From NCBI GenBank assembly GCA_001600455.1, contig BCKC01000008.1, positions 1,399,345 to 1,463,344 on the forward strand: a DNA stretch of 64,000 nt, given 5' to 3'. The translations under genes were made by a program, and so were the position numbers. The notes below the pieces were generated by a model, which did no database searches, was not told the origin of the DNA, and saw nothing but the letters and a program-made list of their open reading frames with translations. The first letter of the stretch is position 1. The number at the start of each line of letters is the position of its first letter. The stretch is from Endocalyx cinctus (taxonomy: Eukaryota; Ascomycota; Sordariomycetes; Amphisphaeriales; Apiosporaceae). This document shows, one piece after another, positions 23,795 to 33,806 of the stretch.

Positions 23795-23960
23795 AGAGAG
23801 AGACACACACACAAAACGGGCAATCAGTACAACTTATCCGTTTAGCAAAGGAACGAATATCTCCATATACGCTGATTAATCAATAATAACCTTTCGCTTT
23901 TTCTTCTTCTTACATTTACCGTATCCACACCCACTTCGCCTCATCTTTTTACGACTCGAC
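23163..23960. other. Intergenic, promoter of beta-galactosidase, with T24 tract
   Basis: 798 bp holding the GH35 promoter (right side of that gene) and the ATPase 3' flank. A 24-nt T tract lies at 23767-23790, followed by a short (AC)n run. No gene is seen. Confidence 0.55.
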
Positions 23961-26900
23961 TCAAAACTTAACCCATCTCAATCCCACCCCGACCGCAATA
24001 ACGGGCAGGACGCTGACCAGCTCTCCCAAGCCCGCGTACTGCGGCGGGATCCTGACGCCCCTGCCCTCGTTCGCCGCCACGAGGGCGCCCGAAGCGAGCA
24101 GGACGGCAACGACGTTGTACAGGAACGCCCAGCCGAAGTTGAACGCGACCCGCCGCACGGCCGCGCCGGAGATGTCCATCACCGTCGAGACCCCTCGGAG
24201 CGACGGGCGCAGGAGCACGACGTCGGCGGCGCTCTGGGCGATGTCGGTTCCCGAGTTGACGTGGACGCCGATAGTCGCTTGCGCGAGGGCAACCGCGTCG
24301 TTGGTGCCGTCCCCGACGAAGATGACGACCGCTTTCTTCTTCCCGTCGACTGGCGTCGCGAGGAGCTTCTGGATGTGGGCTTGCTTGTCGCCGGGTGTGC
24401 AGCGTGCATGCGCATCCTGTGGCTTGAGCCCAATCCGAGAAGCGACGGCTTTCACTGCCCCTTCGTCATCGCCGCTTAAAAGTGAGACTTGAACGTTTCG
24501 CTTCTGTAGGTCCGCGACGGTTTCCGCTGCATCTTCGCGAATGACGTCTGTTAGACCGAAAATACCTAGTATTTGGGACCCGATCTTGACACTAAAAACG
24601 GTATACCCTTTGTTCAGCATGCCTTGGACGTGATCATCGCCTTCGAGATCTAGCCATCGACTGTTTCCGCCGCGAATAACATTGCCTGCTACAATACCCT
24701 CCACCCCTTGTCCAGGTAAAGATTTAATGCCCTCGATTTCCGCGGGAGAAACGCGTTCGTTTATCAGATGTGCAGCAACAGCAACCGAGACCGGGTGCTT
24801 ACTATTCTCAACCAAACCTAAAATCTGTGATTGAGAATCACGAGAAGTTTCGGGATTGTAATAGGCGTCCACGACAGATAGCTTACCCTCTGTCAAGGTA
24901 CCCGTTTTATCAAACACTACGTGAGTTGTCTTGTAGGCCTCCTCGATACTTCTCGTATCCTTAAAGATAATTCCACGCTCAGCAGCCACGCCGCTAGCTA
25001 TCACAATGACCATCGGAACTGCGAGTCCGATGGCACAAGGACAAGAGACGATTAACACAGCAATGGCGAAGGTGATAGCTTGAATCGTAGCCTCGGCGCC
25101 AGTCTGCTTTCGCACAGCAATTCCTACAGCAATCCAGACAACAAAGGCAATGATGGTAAGCGAGACGATGACAGGAACGAAGTAGCTCGCAATCCGGTCA
25201 GCGGTATCCTGGATTTGAGGTTTCCCAAGCCTAGCGTTATCAACCATCCCTGCGATGATACTAATGGTGTTCTCGGAAGGTAGGCTGGTTAATCGGACAA
25301 TCAGCTTTCCTGACCCATTGATAGACCCAGCTACAACCTTGTCTCCAGCCTGTTTCTCAACTGGTCTAGACTCTCCTGTCAACATAGACTCGTCAACCTC
25401 GGAATGTCCACTGATCACAACGCCATCAGTGGGTATATTAGATTCCGGGAAAACGGCGAAACAGTCACCATATTGCAGCAAGCGAGAATCTATCTCTTCC
25501 GTAGCAATGCCTTCTTCGGTGGCCAGCTGAACTGCGTAAGGCTGTAGAGAGCGGAGCGAAATAGACTCAACGGCTTTCTGTCTAGCTAGAGCGGCAACCC
25601 AGCGGCCAACCATGATGAGAGTTATGAGCAACGTGCTCGTCTCGAAGAACTCTCCCGTACTCAAGGGATGACCGTTAACGAAGTATCCGAAAGAAACCAC
25701 CGAGAACATATAAGCAGCGCTTGTACTAAGAACAACCAACAAATCCATCTCGATGACACGGGAGAAAATGAAAGCCTTGAGGGCTTTGGGGTAAAATGGA
25801 CCTGCTACGACGACTTGAAGAATCGTCGCCAGGGCCAATGATGCTGCTCCGTATGCGACTGGGCGTTCCGGGAGAGGAGCCCAAGAAAGCACGAGGACGG
25901 GAATAGTCAGGACAGCCGACAAGAGCGTCATGAGACCCACCTTCCGGACGTGTTTGTTACCCACCGCGAGCGTCGGATCCCCTGCCTGGGGTGCTAACTC
26001 AGCAGGGTAGATGAATCCATTATTGAGAAGGTCTCTGGCGCCAACGACCTTGGGGTCGAAGTTGATGCGGATTGTGGTCGTATCGATGGCCTTCATTTCT
26101 TTGACTCCTAATGGTTGGTCCTGTCCTAGGAACTCGTCTACGCCTCCTGTCGGTATAATGTCAATCGATACTCCTTGAGTGGATATTCTCTCGAACTTGA
26201 ACTCGGTCGCCCTTTCAAGATGCTTCACTATGCCCTCAGGGGAAAGGGACCTAGTGTCGAGGTTGAACTCCATGCGGCATAGCACTAAGCTAGTTTTTAA
26301 GTTCGAGACAGAGGGAATTGCGGAAACTACTCTTTGTAGCTTGGTTTCACAACCCGTACACGTCATGCCCGAAACGCTCAAAATAATGTACTCATTGCCA
26401 GCTCCATTCTCAAGGTCAAGATTCTCCTCCAAGCCTGATATTCCGGTGATGGGATTCGTGTTAGCGGGAGATTTGGCGGTTATCTTAACATCACAGCAAG
26501 CATCCTTGCAACAAGAATCCTTCTTTGTAGATATGCTCCCATTGCGAGAACTCGGTCTTCCGCCAGCGTTGGTCGGTTCTTTCTTCCTATAAGATGTCTT
26601 TGAACCTCTCTGGCGAGTCCCCTCTTTAGGGGTAGAGCAGCACGTTTCTTGACCCAAGGCAACGAGGGCCCGGCATATGCATCCTAAAGCTTCAAGTCTA
26701 GCTCCATAACGTTCGCGGGCTGACTTTCGGTGCTTTCGACACGCTTTAAGACTGCCAGCGGAGGATTTAAGACTTGAACGGTCGCAGCTGCTGGCGCATT
26801 CCCTCGAGGCCAGGCGATCGATGCACTCAATACTACAGCAAGGGTTTGATTTACCAGCGCAGCATGGAGGCGCTTCAGCCTCCTTTTTAATAGTATCCTT

Positions 26901-27557
26901 GATATCAGAATCGCAGCAACTATCCGTGCAAGATTTCTCCTTGATAACTGCCTTCTTGGAACAGCACTTGTCTTTGCAGCCATCGCTCTCAGAAGGCTTC
27001 TCGGTCACATTGTAACCATCATCAGATACACTCTTCTGAGAGGGCTTCTTTTCACCACAGCACCCCTTCTGGCAGGTATCTTTAACAGCAGCTAATTCCT
27101 CAGAGGGTTGAGTGTTTTTGATGACACTTGGTTTCTTGGAACAGCATTTATCTTCACATGCGTTCTTCGCGCTAGGCTTCTTCTCGGGAGTGCAGCAACT
27201 GTCTCCAGAAGTACTCTTTGCGGCTGGAATTTCGTTCGAGCAGCATTTCTTCTTGCACTGATCTTGAATCACAGAAGGTTTTTTGTTGGTGCAACATCCT
27301 TTGTTACACTCATCCTCTTGAACAGTAGTGGGAGGGTGCTTGGTAGTGGAACTGTTCTCGATAAGTGTATCCTGAGTAGGACGTTCCTCGGCAGAGCAGC
27401 AATTACCGGATTTCTCATTAGAGCTTGAACGCGGTCCACGGCAATCTTGCTCTACCGTGGCTGGTGTCAAGATGGCGGCTGGTTCTGTTGGGTTTTTACT
27501 ACACCCGCCTCCAGCGCAACAACCATCCTTAACAACTTCCTCAGACATCGTTATCAT
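23961..27557 (-). CDS. Copper-transporting P1B-type ATPase with cysteine-rich N terminus (CrpA-like)
   Basis: A single exon of 1198 aa encoding a Cu(I)-exporting ATPase. The first ~370 residues are a metallothionein-like extension with more than a dozen Cys-Cys pairs in repeats such as DKCCSKK, QKGCCGEKK and DSCCTPEKK. An HMA domain follows (GMTCTGC at about 396-402), then a second HMA-like half lacking CxxC. The catalytic core is complete: TGES near 724, SCPCAIG near 837, DKTGTLT near 882 and GDGTND near 1079. The CPC motif marks copper/silver specificity. Cys-rich copper ATPases of this design (Candida Crp1, Aspergillus CrpA) confer copper tolerance and help survive copper attack. That role is inference from architecture. 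The start could be the first ATG (27557) or the ATG at 27548. Confidence 0.96.
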   Translation of the reverse strand: MITMSEEVVKDGCCAGGGCSKNPTEPAAILTPATVEQDCRGPRSSSNEKSGNCCSAEERPTQDTLIENSSTTKHPPTTVQEDECNKGCCTNKKPSVIQDQCKKKCCSNEIPAAKSTSGDSCCTPEKKPSAKNACEDKCCSKKPSVIKNTQPSEELAAVKDTCQKGCCGEKKPSQKSVSDDGYNVTEKPSESDGCKDKCCSKKAVIKEKSCTDSCCDSDIKDTIKKEAEAPPCCAGKSNPCCSIECIDRLASRECASSCDRSSLKSSAGSLKACRKHRKSARERYGARLEALGCICRALVALGQETCCSTPKEGTRQRGSKTSYRKKEPTNAGGRPSSRNGSISTKKDSCCKDACCDVKITAKSPANTNPITGISGLEENLDLENGAGNEYIILSVSGMTCTGCETKLQRVVSAIPSVSNLKTSLVLCRMEFNLDTRSLSPEGIVKHLERATEFKFERISTQGVSIDIIPTGGVDEFLGQDQPLGVKEMKAIDTTTIRINFDPKVVGARDLLNNGFIYPAELAPQAGDPTLAVGNKHVRKVGLMTLLSAVLTIPVLVLSWAPLPERPVAYGAASLALATILQVVVAGPFYPKALKAFIFSRVIEMDLLVVLSTSAAYMFSVVSFGYFVNGHPLSTGEFFETSTLLITLIMVGRWVAALARQKAVESISLRSLQPYAVQLATEEGIATEEIDSRLLQYGDCFAVFPESNIPTDGVVISGHSEVDESMLTGESRPVEKQAGDKVVAGSINGSGKLIVRLTSLPSENTISIIAGMVDNARLGKPQIQDTADRIASYFVPVIVSLTIIAFVVWIAVGIAVRKQTGAEATIQAITFAIAVLIVSCPCAIGLAVPMVIVIASGVAAERGIIFKDTRSIEEAYKTTHVVFDKTGTLTEGKLSVVDAYYNPETSRDSQSQILGLVENSKHPVSVAVAAHLINERVSPAEIEGIKSLPGQGVEGIVAGNVIRGGNSRWLDLEGDDHVQGMLNKGYTVFSVKIGSQILGIFGLTDVIREDAAETVADLQKRNVQVSLLSGDDEGAVKAVASRIGLKPQDAHARCTPGDKQAHIQKLLATPVDGKKKAVVIFVGDGTNDAVALAQATIGVHVNSGTDIAQSAADVVLLRPSLRGVSTVMDISGAAVRRVAFNFGWAFLYNVVAVLLASGALVAANEGRGVRIPPQYAGLGELVSVLPVIAVGVGLRWVKF

Positions 27558-28000
27558 ATACGTACGTTAACAAAATCGAAATCTTTTACTTAATGAATGT
27601 TGGAGGTAAATATAACAATAGCAACAAGAAGAACAACAAAAAAAAAGAAGAAATAAGTCTAGGTACAGTATCAAGTACTTTATATACTAACCCAACCTTA
27701 AAAAAGCTGGGGTAGAGCGGTAAGTGCGATATCAAACTACGGTAGGTGTTACTTCACATGTGGGGTCGGCCGGTATCCCCGTTCTCCCACCCGTTATCGG
27801 TCCTATAGAAATGTATAAGTAACGGAATTATGGATATTCCAAGTAAATTTAAGGTCCGTGTCCACGAAACTGAAAAAAAAAAAAGAAAAAAAAGAAAAGA
27901 AAAGAGAAGAAGGCTGGTTAGCTGGGTAAGGTAAGGTTCAGCTCAGTCAATCTTTTTCACCGAAACATCCTTCCCACCATATCTTAATATCAACAAAACT
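27558..28000. other. Intergenic, promoter of the copper ATPase
   Basis: 443 bp with an A-rich stretch near 27870-27910. It contains the ATPase promoter and, at its right end, the 3' flank of the small secreted-protein gene. No copper-responsive element could be identified with confidence. Confidence 0.5.
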
Positions 28001-28783
28001 TTAAAACGGATACGACGCCCTCAAAAACCCAATCGTATCATTCTCTCCCAACCCAGAACCCTCGAGACCTCGCCCTTCTTCATCTCCGGGCGCCAGCAAC
28101 CTCAGCAGGAAATACCCCTCCCCTTCCCCGCCCTCGACCCCGGATCCGTAATAACCCCAGGTGGTGCTCCCGTTGACGCCCATATATATGCCCGGAACCT
28201 GGATCCCGTCGACGAAGTGCCAGTGCGGCGTCACCGGCACGCTCGGGTAAGGGTCGTCGGGAAAGGCGAAACCGAGCTGGCCCCCGAGGCTCGGGTCCCC
28301 CGATATGACGAGGTCCTGCCACGCCGGCTCGACGCTGCCGTTATTGCTGCTGCCGTTACCGCTCATGCTGACCTGCGCTTGGAGCGTGTTGTTCGCGCAT
28401 CGCATCGTGATGTTCGATAGCGGGTCCGACGCTACCGCTGCGGCCGTAAGCTATATGGATGGTAAAAATAAAACTGTTAGCATATATATATTTCTTTTTT
28501 TTTTTTTATGAAAAGAAGTATCCGTCTGCAAACTCACAAATCCCCAACGAGATCCTTCCTCTTCATGGTATTGCGCGTCGAGCCCTCTTCCGTCTATGTC
28601 CTGACCAGTTCGGTCCACTACTCCTATAAACGGGCTCGAAACACCCGCTACCTCGTTGCTGTAACCCGGCCACGAGGTGCAGCCGGTACCAATCTGGATG
28701 ACGGTCACATTTTGCAGGCCAGCGACAACCTTTCCGAGAGAAATGGAGAGACCCGCAATTGCGGCTGACACCGAGAGCTTCAT
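28001..28783 (-). CDS. Small secreted protein of unknown function
   Basis: Two exons (28783-28538 and 28450-28001) encode 231 aa. The donor is GTGAGT after TTT and the acceptor ATATAG, phase 0. A signal peptide is clear (MKLSVSAAIAGLSISLGKVVAG). The mature protein contains a few Cys (one in GTGCTSWPG, one in MRCANN), several N-x-S/T sites (NVT, NIT, NNT, NGS) and a Gly/Glu-rich tail ending RASYPF. It resembles the many secreted fungal proteins with no known domain, and I do not recognise a family. The gene is GC-rich like its neighbours and lies between the copper ATPase and an MFS gene, all on the minus strand. An extracellular role is inferred from the signal peptide only. Confidence 0.82.
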
Positions 28784-29539
28784 ATTTAGCTTTCACTATT
28801 CACGTTCTTTTTTTCTACTTCAAAAACTTTTTTAATGAATAGTATTAAGTATCTGCTGAATCTCTGAATGAATATATCGAGACGTGAGAAAAAGAAGAAA
28901 AAAACCTTAAGAGAATAAGAGATAAGAACCTTGGATTTAAAGTACTCCTCCCCGGTATCTGGATAATATTGTACCCGGTAAACGGGCGACGAGCGACAAT
29001 ATTGTTCCGTTTGAGGATTGGCTGGATAATCTACACCGGTAGCATAAACGAGGTTGCTTTCCCATGGAGAGGGGCTGAAGACCACGAACTTAATTTATAC
29101 CGTGTTTATCAACTGCCGAATTACATAACGTTGATCAAAATCTGCACGATTGTGAGGCTATAGTTGCTCGACTGATATTCTAGATTTACAGCATGTGGAA
29201 GAATATTGCGACCTTCACCCACTATTTATCGAAGTCCACTATGTAAAAGTGGCTCTACGTGCGTGATCTAGTTTCGGCCAGCAAATTTATGTTTTTAATT
29301 TATTAACATATTGGAATATTTACTTACAATAAAGATCGTAGGATAAAAACATAATACCCAAAAATCCATCATGATCGAATATGCGCTAATCCCGGCCATT
29401 GCTCTAACTCTACATTCTTCAATTCTCAAACTCCCAAGGACCAAGGACGAGCTCAACATTTATCTAAGCAAAACCTCGAATAATCTTCAAGTCTAAACGA
29501 GCTCAAGATCTACTTTACGCAATCCAATCCAATCAAAAT
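28784..29539. other. Intergenic between secreted-protein and MFS genes
   Basis: 755 bp. A minus-strand frame at 28786-29085 ends in a poly-Phe run and has no support. No other gene is seen. Confidence 0.5.
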
Positions 29540-31366
29540 CTACCAAATCCACCGCCAAACCTTCGTAAGTTCTTCTCGCTGCGTATGTACTTGATCCGTT
29601 ATACCACCCCCTTCGACCGATCCCTCGTCCACCGTGACCTCGGTCTCGCCCCTGATGACGGCCCCGCCCTCTTTTTCTAGTTTCCGGTTGCTGAGGAAGT
29701 ACCAGGCGCTCTGGGCGGCGATCAAGACGACCGTGACCGAGGCGAGCGACAGGTTCGCCGTGAACGCGTTGCGGTAGAGCGGCGCGTCCTGGGTCCGGAA
29801 TACTTGGGCCCCGGCCAGGGCGCCGAGATTCGCTGCCATGACGATGATACTGCGTGATGAGGAAAGAAAGTCAGTTTCAGCTCTAAGAAAAAGAAAAAAA
29901 AAATAGGAAGGGAGAGAAACTTACGCCATGGCAATACTCCTCTGCTGCGGGCGTTGACAGTTAGCTGATAACCAGCCCGTGTTGAGGATATGCACGATGG
30001 AATTAGTAGCCATAGTGAAGACCACGGCGGCATATCTCCGACCATCACTCCACCCGAAGCTGTTCCTCAGGCAAGCCCAGGCGATGACGCTCCAGAAAGC
30101 CTCGAGGAGCATGGGAGGACCCCTCAATCCGGTCCTGTCGGCGACGTATCCGAGGATAACGGCGACGACGGCGGCGAGGAAGGATCCGGCGCTAGCCATG
30201 GCGTTGGCGCGGACGGTGCCGTAACCCAGCGATTTCACGACGCTCGGGCCGTACGTGTTGATCGAGTTGCAGGGGATCATGGCGGCGATGGTGATCACCA
30301 TGTGCAGGAGGATGCGTGGGTCTTTGGCCGTTGTCCAGACGTCGCGGGCCGAGATCCGCAGGTGCCCGGCCGTCTTGGTCGGGTCGTCGATAAGGACGCG
30401 TCGTAAGAGGATGTACTCCTCCCGCTTGCTGAAGTAGGACCACTTCCCCATGCTGATCAGGGGACTGCCGTTACCCACGCGCGGCGGGAAGAAGAGAAGG
30501 AAGACGATGCCGATAGCGATGGTGATGCCACCCTCGACTAGAAAACGGGCGTATTTGTCAATAAAAAGTCATGAATAGGAGTGGGGGCATATGAGTATAT
30601 ACATGTGCGAGAAGATAACGTGACGACTTACTAATAAAAAGCCACCTCCAAGCAGCGACGCCGTAACGGTCACCCAGACTCAAGATTCCGGCGCCGATGA
30701 GCGAGGTTGTAGCGGTAGCGACCAGGTTACCGACGAAAAAGATGGAGATGCGCAGGGCGGACTCGTCCTTCTTGTACCACGTCGACATGGTGTAGAGTGC
30801 GCCAGGAATATATCCGGCCTCGCATAGGCCGAGTAAGATACGGGTGACGAGGAAGCCGGCATAGTTAGTAATAAAGTTCTGAAAGGTGGCGACCAGACCC
30901 CAGGCGCAAACCTGGAGAGATAACCATTTCTGAGGACCGACGCGTTGCAGCAGGATATTAGACGGTATCTCCAAAAGAATAATACCCAGGGACATTAAGC
31001 TGTTGCCGACGTTAATCTGGTTCGTGATGACACCCAGGTCGGTGGTGATGGTACTTGTCAGTGCATTTGAGATGTTACCGCGATCCATCTGCAATGCGAA
31101 GAAAGAAATGCCGAGGATAGGTAAGATGACTAGGTCGAGCCTGACAAGATTGTTAGTATCAATGGCATCCTGATTATTATTTTCTCTGTTTCAATTGCGT
31201 GTTTCGGTTCGAATAAGACGAAATAGGATGCTCACTTTCGCTTCACCCGTCTTTCTTCCTCTTCTGTCCAATCGACTAGAGTAGTTTCATCGACGTTAAC
31301 GGTGGTCGTTCCCTCATCTTCGCGACCGGGCTTAGCGGATTCGGTAGATCCCCGTTGCGATTCCAT
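29540..31366 (-). CDS. MFS transporter, allantoate permease (Dal5/anion:cation symporter) family
   Basis: Four exons (31366-31236, 31140-30632, 30537-29925, 29849-29540) give 520 aa, with phases 2, 1 and 2 consistent. A hydrophilic N terminus (MESQRGSTES...ERRVKRK) leads into TM1 (LDLVILPILGISFFALQMDRGNISNA). The segment LLEIPSNILLQRVGPQKWLSLQVCAWG and LCEAGYIPGALYTMSTWY are hallmarks of the Dal5/Tna1 family. Two sets of six helices are separated by a loop containing KREEYILLRRVLIDDP. Relatives import allantoate, nicotinate, pantothenate, biotin precursors and small organic anions, so the substrate is not assignable. The gene is oriented as its two downstream neighbours. Confidence 0.93.
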
Positions 31367-32385
31367 AGCTATTGATGTAACCTAAAAGGCTATAATGTAA
31401 CTAGATATATCCATATATATGTACATATCAAAATTTAACTGACAATTTTAGGTTGTCAAAACTCAAGAGGGTGGCACAAAATGGGAAGAATTGAAGTTTT
31501 TTTCCTCTCTCTCTCTTCTTTAATGAGTTCCTACAACCGACACCGCTCTTAGCAATCGGGAAGTAGACCTTGAAATTTAATCAAAGTTGGAGATAACAAA
31601 AATCGAGATTAATTATACCGTTAATTACAGGTAAGCTGTTGACGTGCTTTCAGCCCCGCAATAAAAAACCTCCCTCTCTGCAGCATTACGTAGGTGTCTA
31701 TGAATATGTTTTTACTTTTTTTTTTTTTTTATTCTCTTCCAGATTTTCTACTGTAGATGCCAGGTCTACTAAGTAATCATACTGAAGTCTCGAATCATTA
31801 ATCACCTACAAGTAAATATTGGGTTCTCTTATACATCTAAACATAATGGAGAAGAACATCGGTCAAAATAAAACCATACGGTAACTGGGTGAATAGTGAA
31901 TGAAACCTTCTCGCGTGATAATCCTAGCTTTAAGGAATGAAGTTAATCAAGCTTTCCTATAACCATCCACTATGATCTGTTCAGTACAAATCGTCTCCAA
32001 CTAGGTTAAAACATACGCGTCCCCCATTTTCGTGGGATCCGTCAGAACGCCAAGCAAAAATCAAGCAACCAATCCGCCTTTGACTATTTTTTTTTTTCTT
32101 ATTTCCAGTAGCTCACCCCCTGAACTGGGACATTTTGAATGACTTGTCTTGGCAGGAGCGTCAAGAAATTTAAGCCAAGGTGTTACTTATGTTGTGCCAA
32201 CACAGATTCATGCAAATATGTCTTTCTTTTAACGTCTATCTTCCATCAATGTTTCTTTCGTTTTTTATCTAACTACACATAAAAAAGAAGAAGAGTAAGG
32301 GATTAGCAGTCGTTGTAGTAATAGTGAAATATGTAAGACGCAAAACCAACACAGCAAAAAAAAAAAAAAAAAAAAAAAAAGAGTT
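31367..32385. other. Divergent promoter region, MFS transporter and Anp1-family gene
   Basis: 1019 bp between the two start codons. AT-rich with several T/A runs, including T16 near 31715 and the A25 at 32356-32380. No gene is seen. Confidence 0.5.
32356..32380. repeat. A25 homopolymer in the 5' leader
   Basis: A 25-nt adenine run ends five bases before the ATG of the Anp1-family gene, so it should be part of the mRNA leader. Such runs are slippage-prone, and poly(A) leaders can bind poly(A)-binding protein. Confidence 0.7.
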
Positions 32386-33561
32386 ATGATACGCATCAAC
32401 TTCAACAGGCTAGGCCTCCTCCTAACCTCCGTAACCATCATATTCGTCATCCTGTACACGACCGAGCTACGCCAAAGATCCTGGTCCTGCAAAACGCTAA
32501 GCTCGTGTCTAACCGGCGGTGGCCTCCCCCACGTCTACCAACACTGGGACGACGTAGACCTAACCGACGCCGCGGCGAAGGTCGAGGAGCGAACGCTGCG
32601 GGACGGCGTCACGTTCTACCAGCGTACCATCGTATCTGGCGGCGGCGGCAGCGGCATCGCCGCCTCTTCCCCGGAGCTGCTCATCCTGGTCCTCTCCCGG
32701 GACGAGCGTTCCTGGGGTCGAGACTTCCGCTCCACCGAGAGGAACGTGCACGACTTCCTCGACCTCCTCGTCTCGACGGGGCTAGACTTCTCCCGGGTCT
32801 CCTTCGGCATGATGACCGAGTCCCCAACCGAGTTCGAATCGGCCCGAAAAGCCGCCGAGAAATTACCCTTCGCCCGGATCGCCCTCTTTCTGGAACCGCC
32901 GCCGTCGTCGGAAGATGACACCGTCATCCCTTACGAGGACCGTCACCGCAAAGATATCCAGCGCGCGCGGCGGTCGCGCATCGCGTCGCTGCGGAATTAC
33001 CTCATGTCCCGCGCGCTCGGGGACGAGGCGCACGTCCTCTGGCTGGACGCCGACGTGGTCGAGCTCTCGCCCGGCATCGTCCAGAAGATGGTCGGACACG
33101 CCGAGGAGCGCGCCGACGGCGAGGTCGGGATCATCACGGCGCTGTGCTCGCAGAGCCTGACGTACAACTACGACAAGAACACGTGGGTCGTGGATCGGTC
33201 GAGCGAGTCCGAGTCCGAGTCCTCCTGGCTTCTGGGTCCGGTCGCGGACGATCGGCGGGACGAGGCCGCCAAGGATCTCGAGCAGACGCGGTTCTTGGTC
33301 GATAAGGTGCTGGAAGGGAGCGGCGACGAGGATTTGCTGCCCGTCGACAGCGTCGGCGGTACCATACTCTACATCAGGGCTGATCTGGTGAGGCGGGGCG
33401 TTAATTTCCCGACGAGTAACGTCGTCGGCACAACCTGGAGTCACGACGGCTGGACCGGGATAGAGACGGAAGGAATTTGCTACGTAGCGTCATTCCTCAA
33501 AGGAGGAGGCTGTTTTACTTTGGGCGGTAGTCATCATGTTAGACATGCGGATTGGGGTTGA
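32386..33561 (+). CDS. Anp1/Mnn9/Van1-family Golgi mannosyltransferase
   Basis: A single-exon, 391-aa type II membrane protein. The ATG lies five bases after an A25 run. One TM segment (LLLTSVTIIFVILYTTEL, residues 10-27) anchors a GT-A catalytic domain. Family marks are LLILVLSRDERSWGRDF, RIASLRNYLMSRAL, the DxD at 221-223 in VLWLDADVVELSPG, CSQSLTYNYDKNTW and the C-terminal HDGWTGIETEGICYVASFL. Anp1-family enzymes form the M-Pol complexes that extend the alpha-1,6-mannan backbone on N-glycans in the Golgi. This copy has low-complexity inserts (SGGGGSG, SESESES) and a short stem. It is convergent with the PGAP4-like gene, and which of the three yeast paralogues it matches cannot be decided by eye. 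Confidence 0.92.
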   Translation: MIRINFNRLGLLLTSVTIIFVILYTTELRQRSWSCKTLSSCLTGGGLPHVYQHWDDVDLTDAAAKVEERTLRDGVTFYQRTIVSGGGGSGIAASSPELLILVLSRDERSWGRDFRSTERNVHDFLDLLVSTGLDFSRVSFGMMTESPTEFESARKAAEKLPFARIALFLEPPPSSEDDTVIPYEDRHRKDIQRARRSRIASLRNYLMSRALGDEAHVLWLDADVVELSPGIVQKMVGHAEERADGEVGIITALCSQSLTYNYDKNTWVVDRSSESESESSWLLGPVADDRRDEAAKDLEQTRFLVDKVLEGSGDEDLLPVDSVGGTILYIRADLVRRGVNFPTSNVVGTTWSHDGWTGIETEGICYVASFLKGGGCFTLGGSHHVRHADWG

Positions 33562-33806
33562 GGTAAATTATTATATCTTGTTAATGGTTTTACGTGGAAC
33601 AGTTTATGCATCGCAATATCTGGAGGGTACAGGTTTGAGATATTTGGAGTTTACGGCATTAAGCCCAGCGGCGTATAGAATATCGGTTTATCACAAAATA
33701 GCACAAATTTATTCGATCAGTCACAAAATTAGAATGATTCGGGGCCTCTTCTAATAACATCTAGTATTAAGTTAAGATTTACTGAAGGACTCAAAACATT
33801 ATATAA

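Noticed and set aside
24115..24492. Plus-strand frames opposite the copper ATPase
   Set aside because: Shadow frames of a GC-rich exon. The minus strand has the full ATPase motif set.
28786..29085. 99-codon minus-strand frame upstream of the secreted-protein gene
   Set aside because: It runs into a poly-Phe stretch and the downstream gene has its own signal-peptide start.
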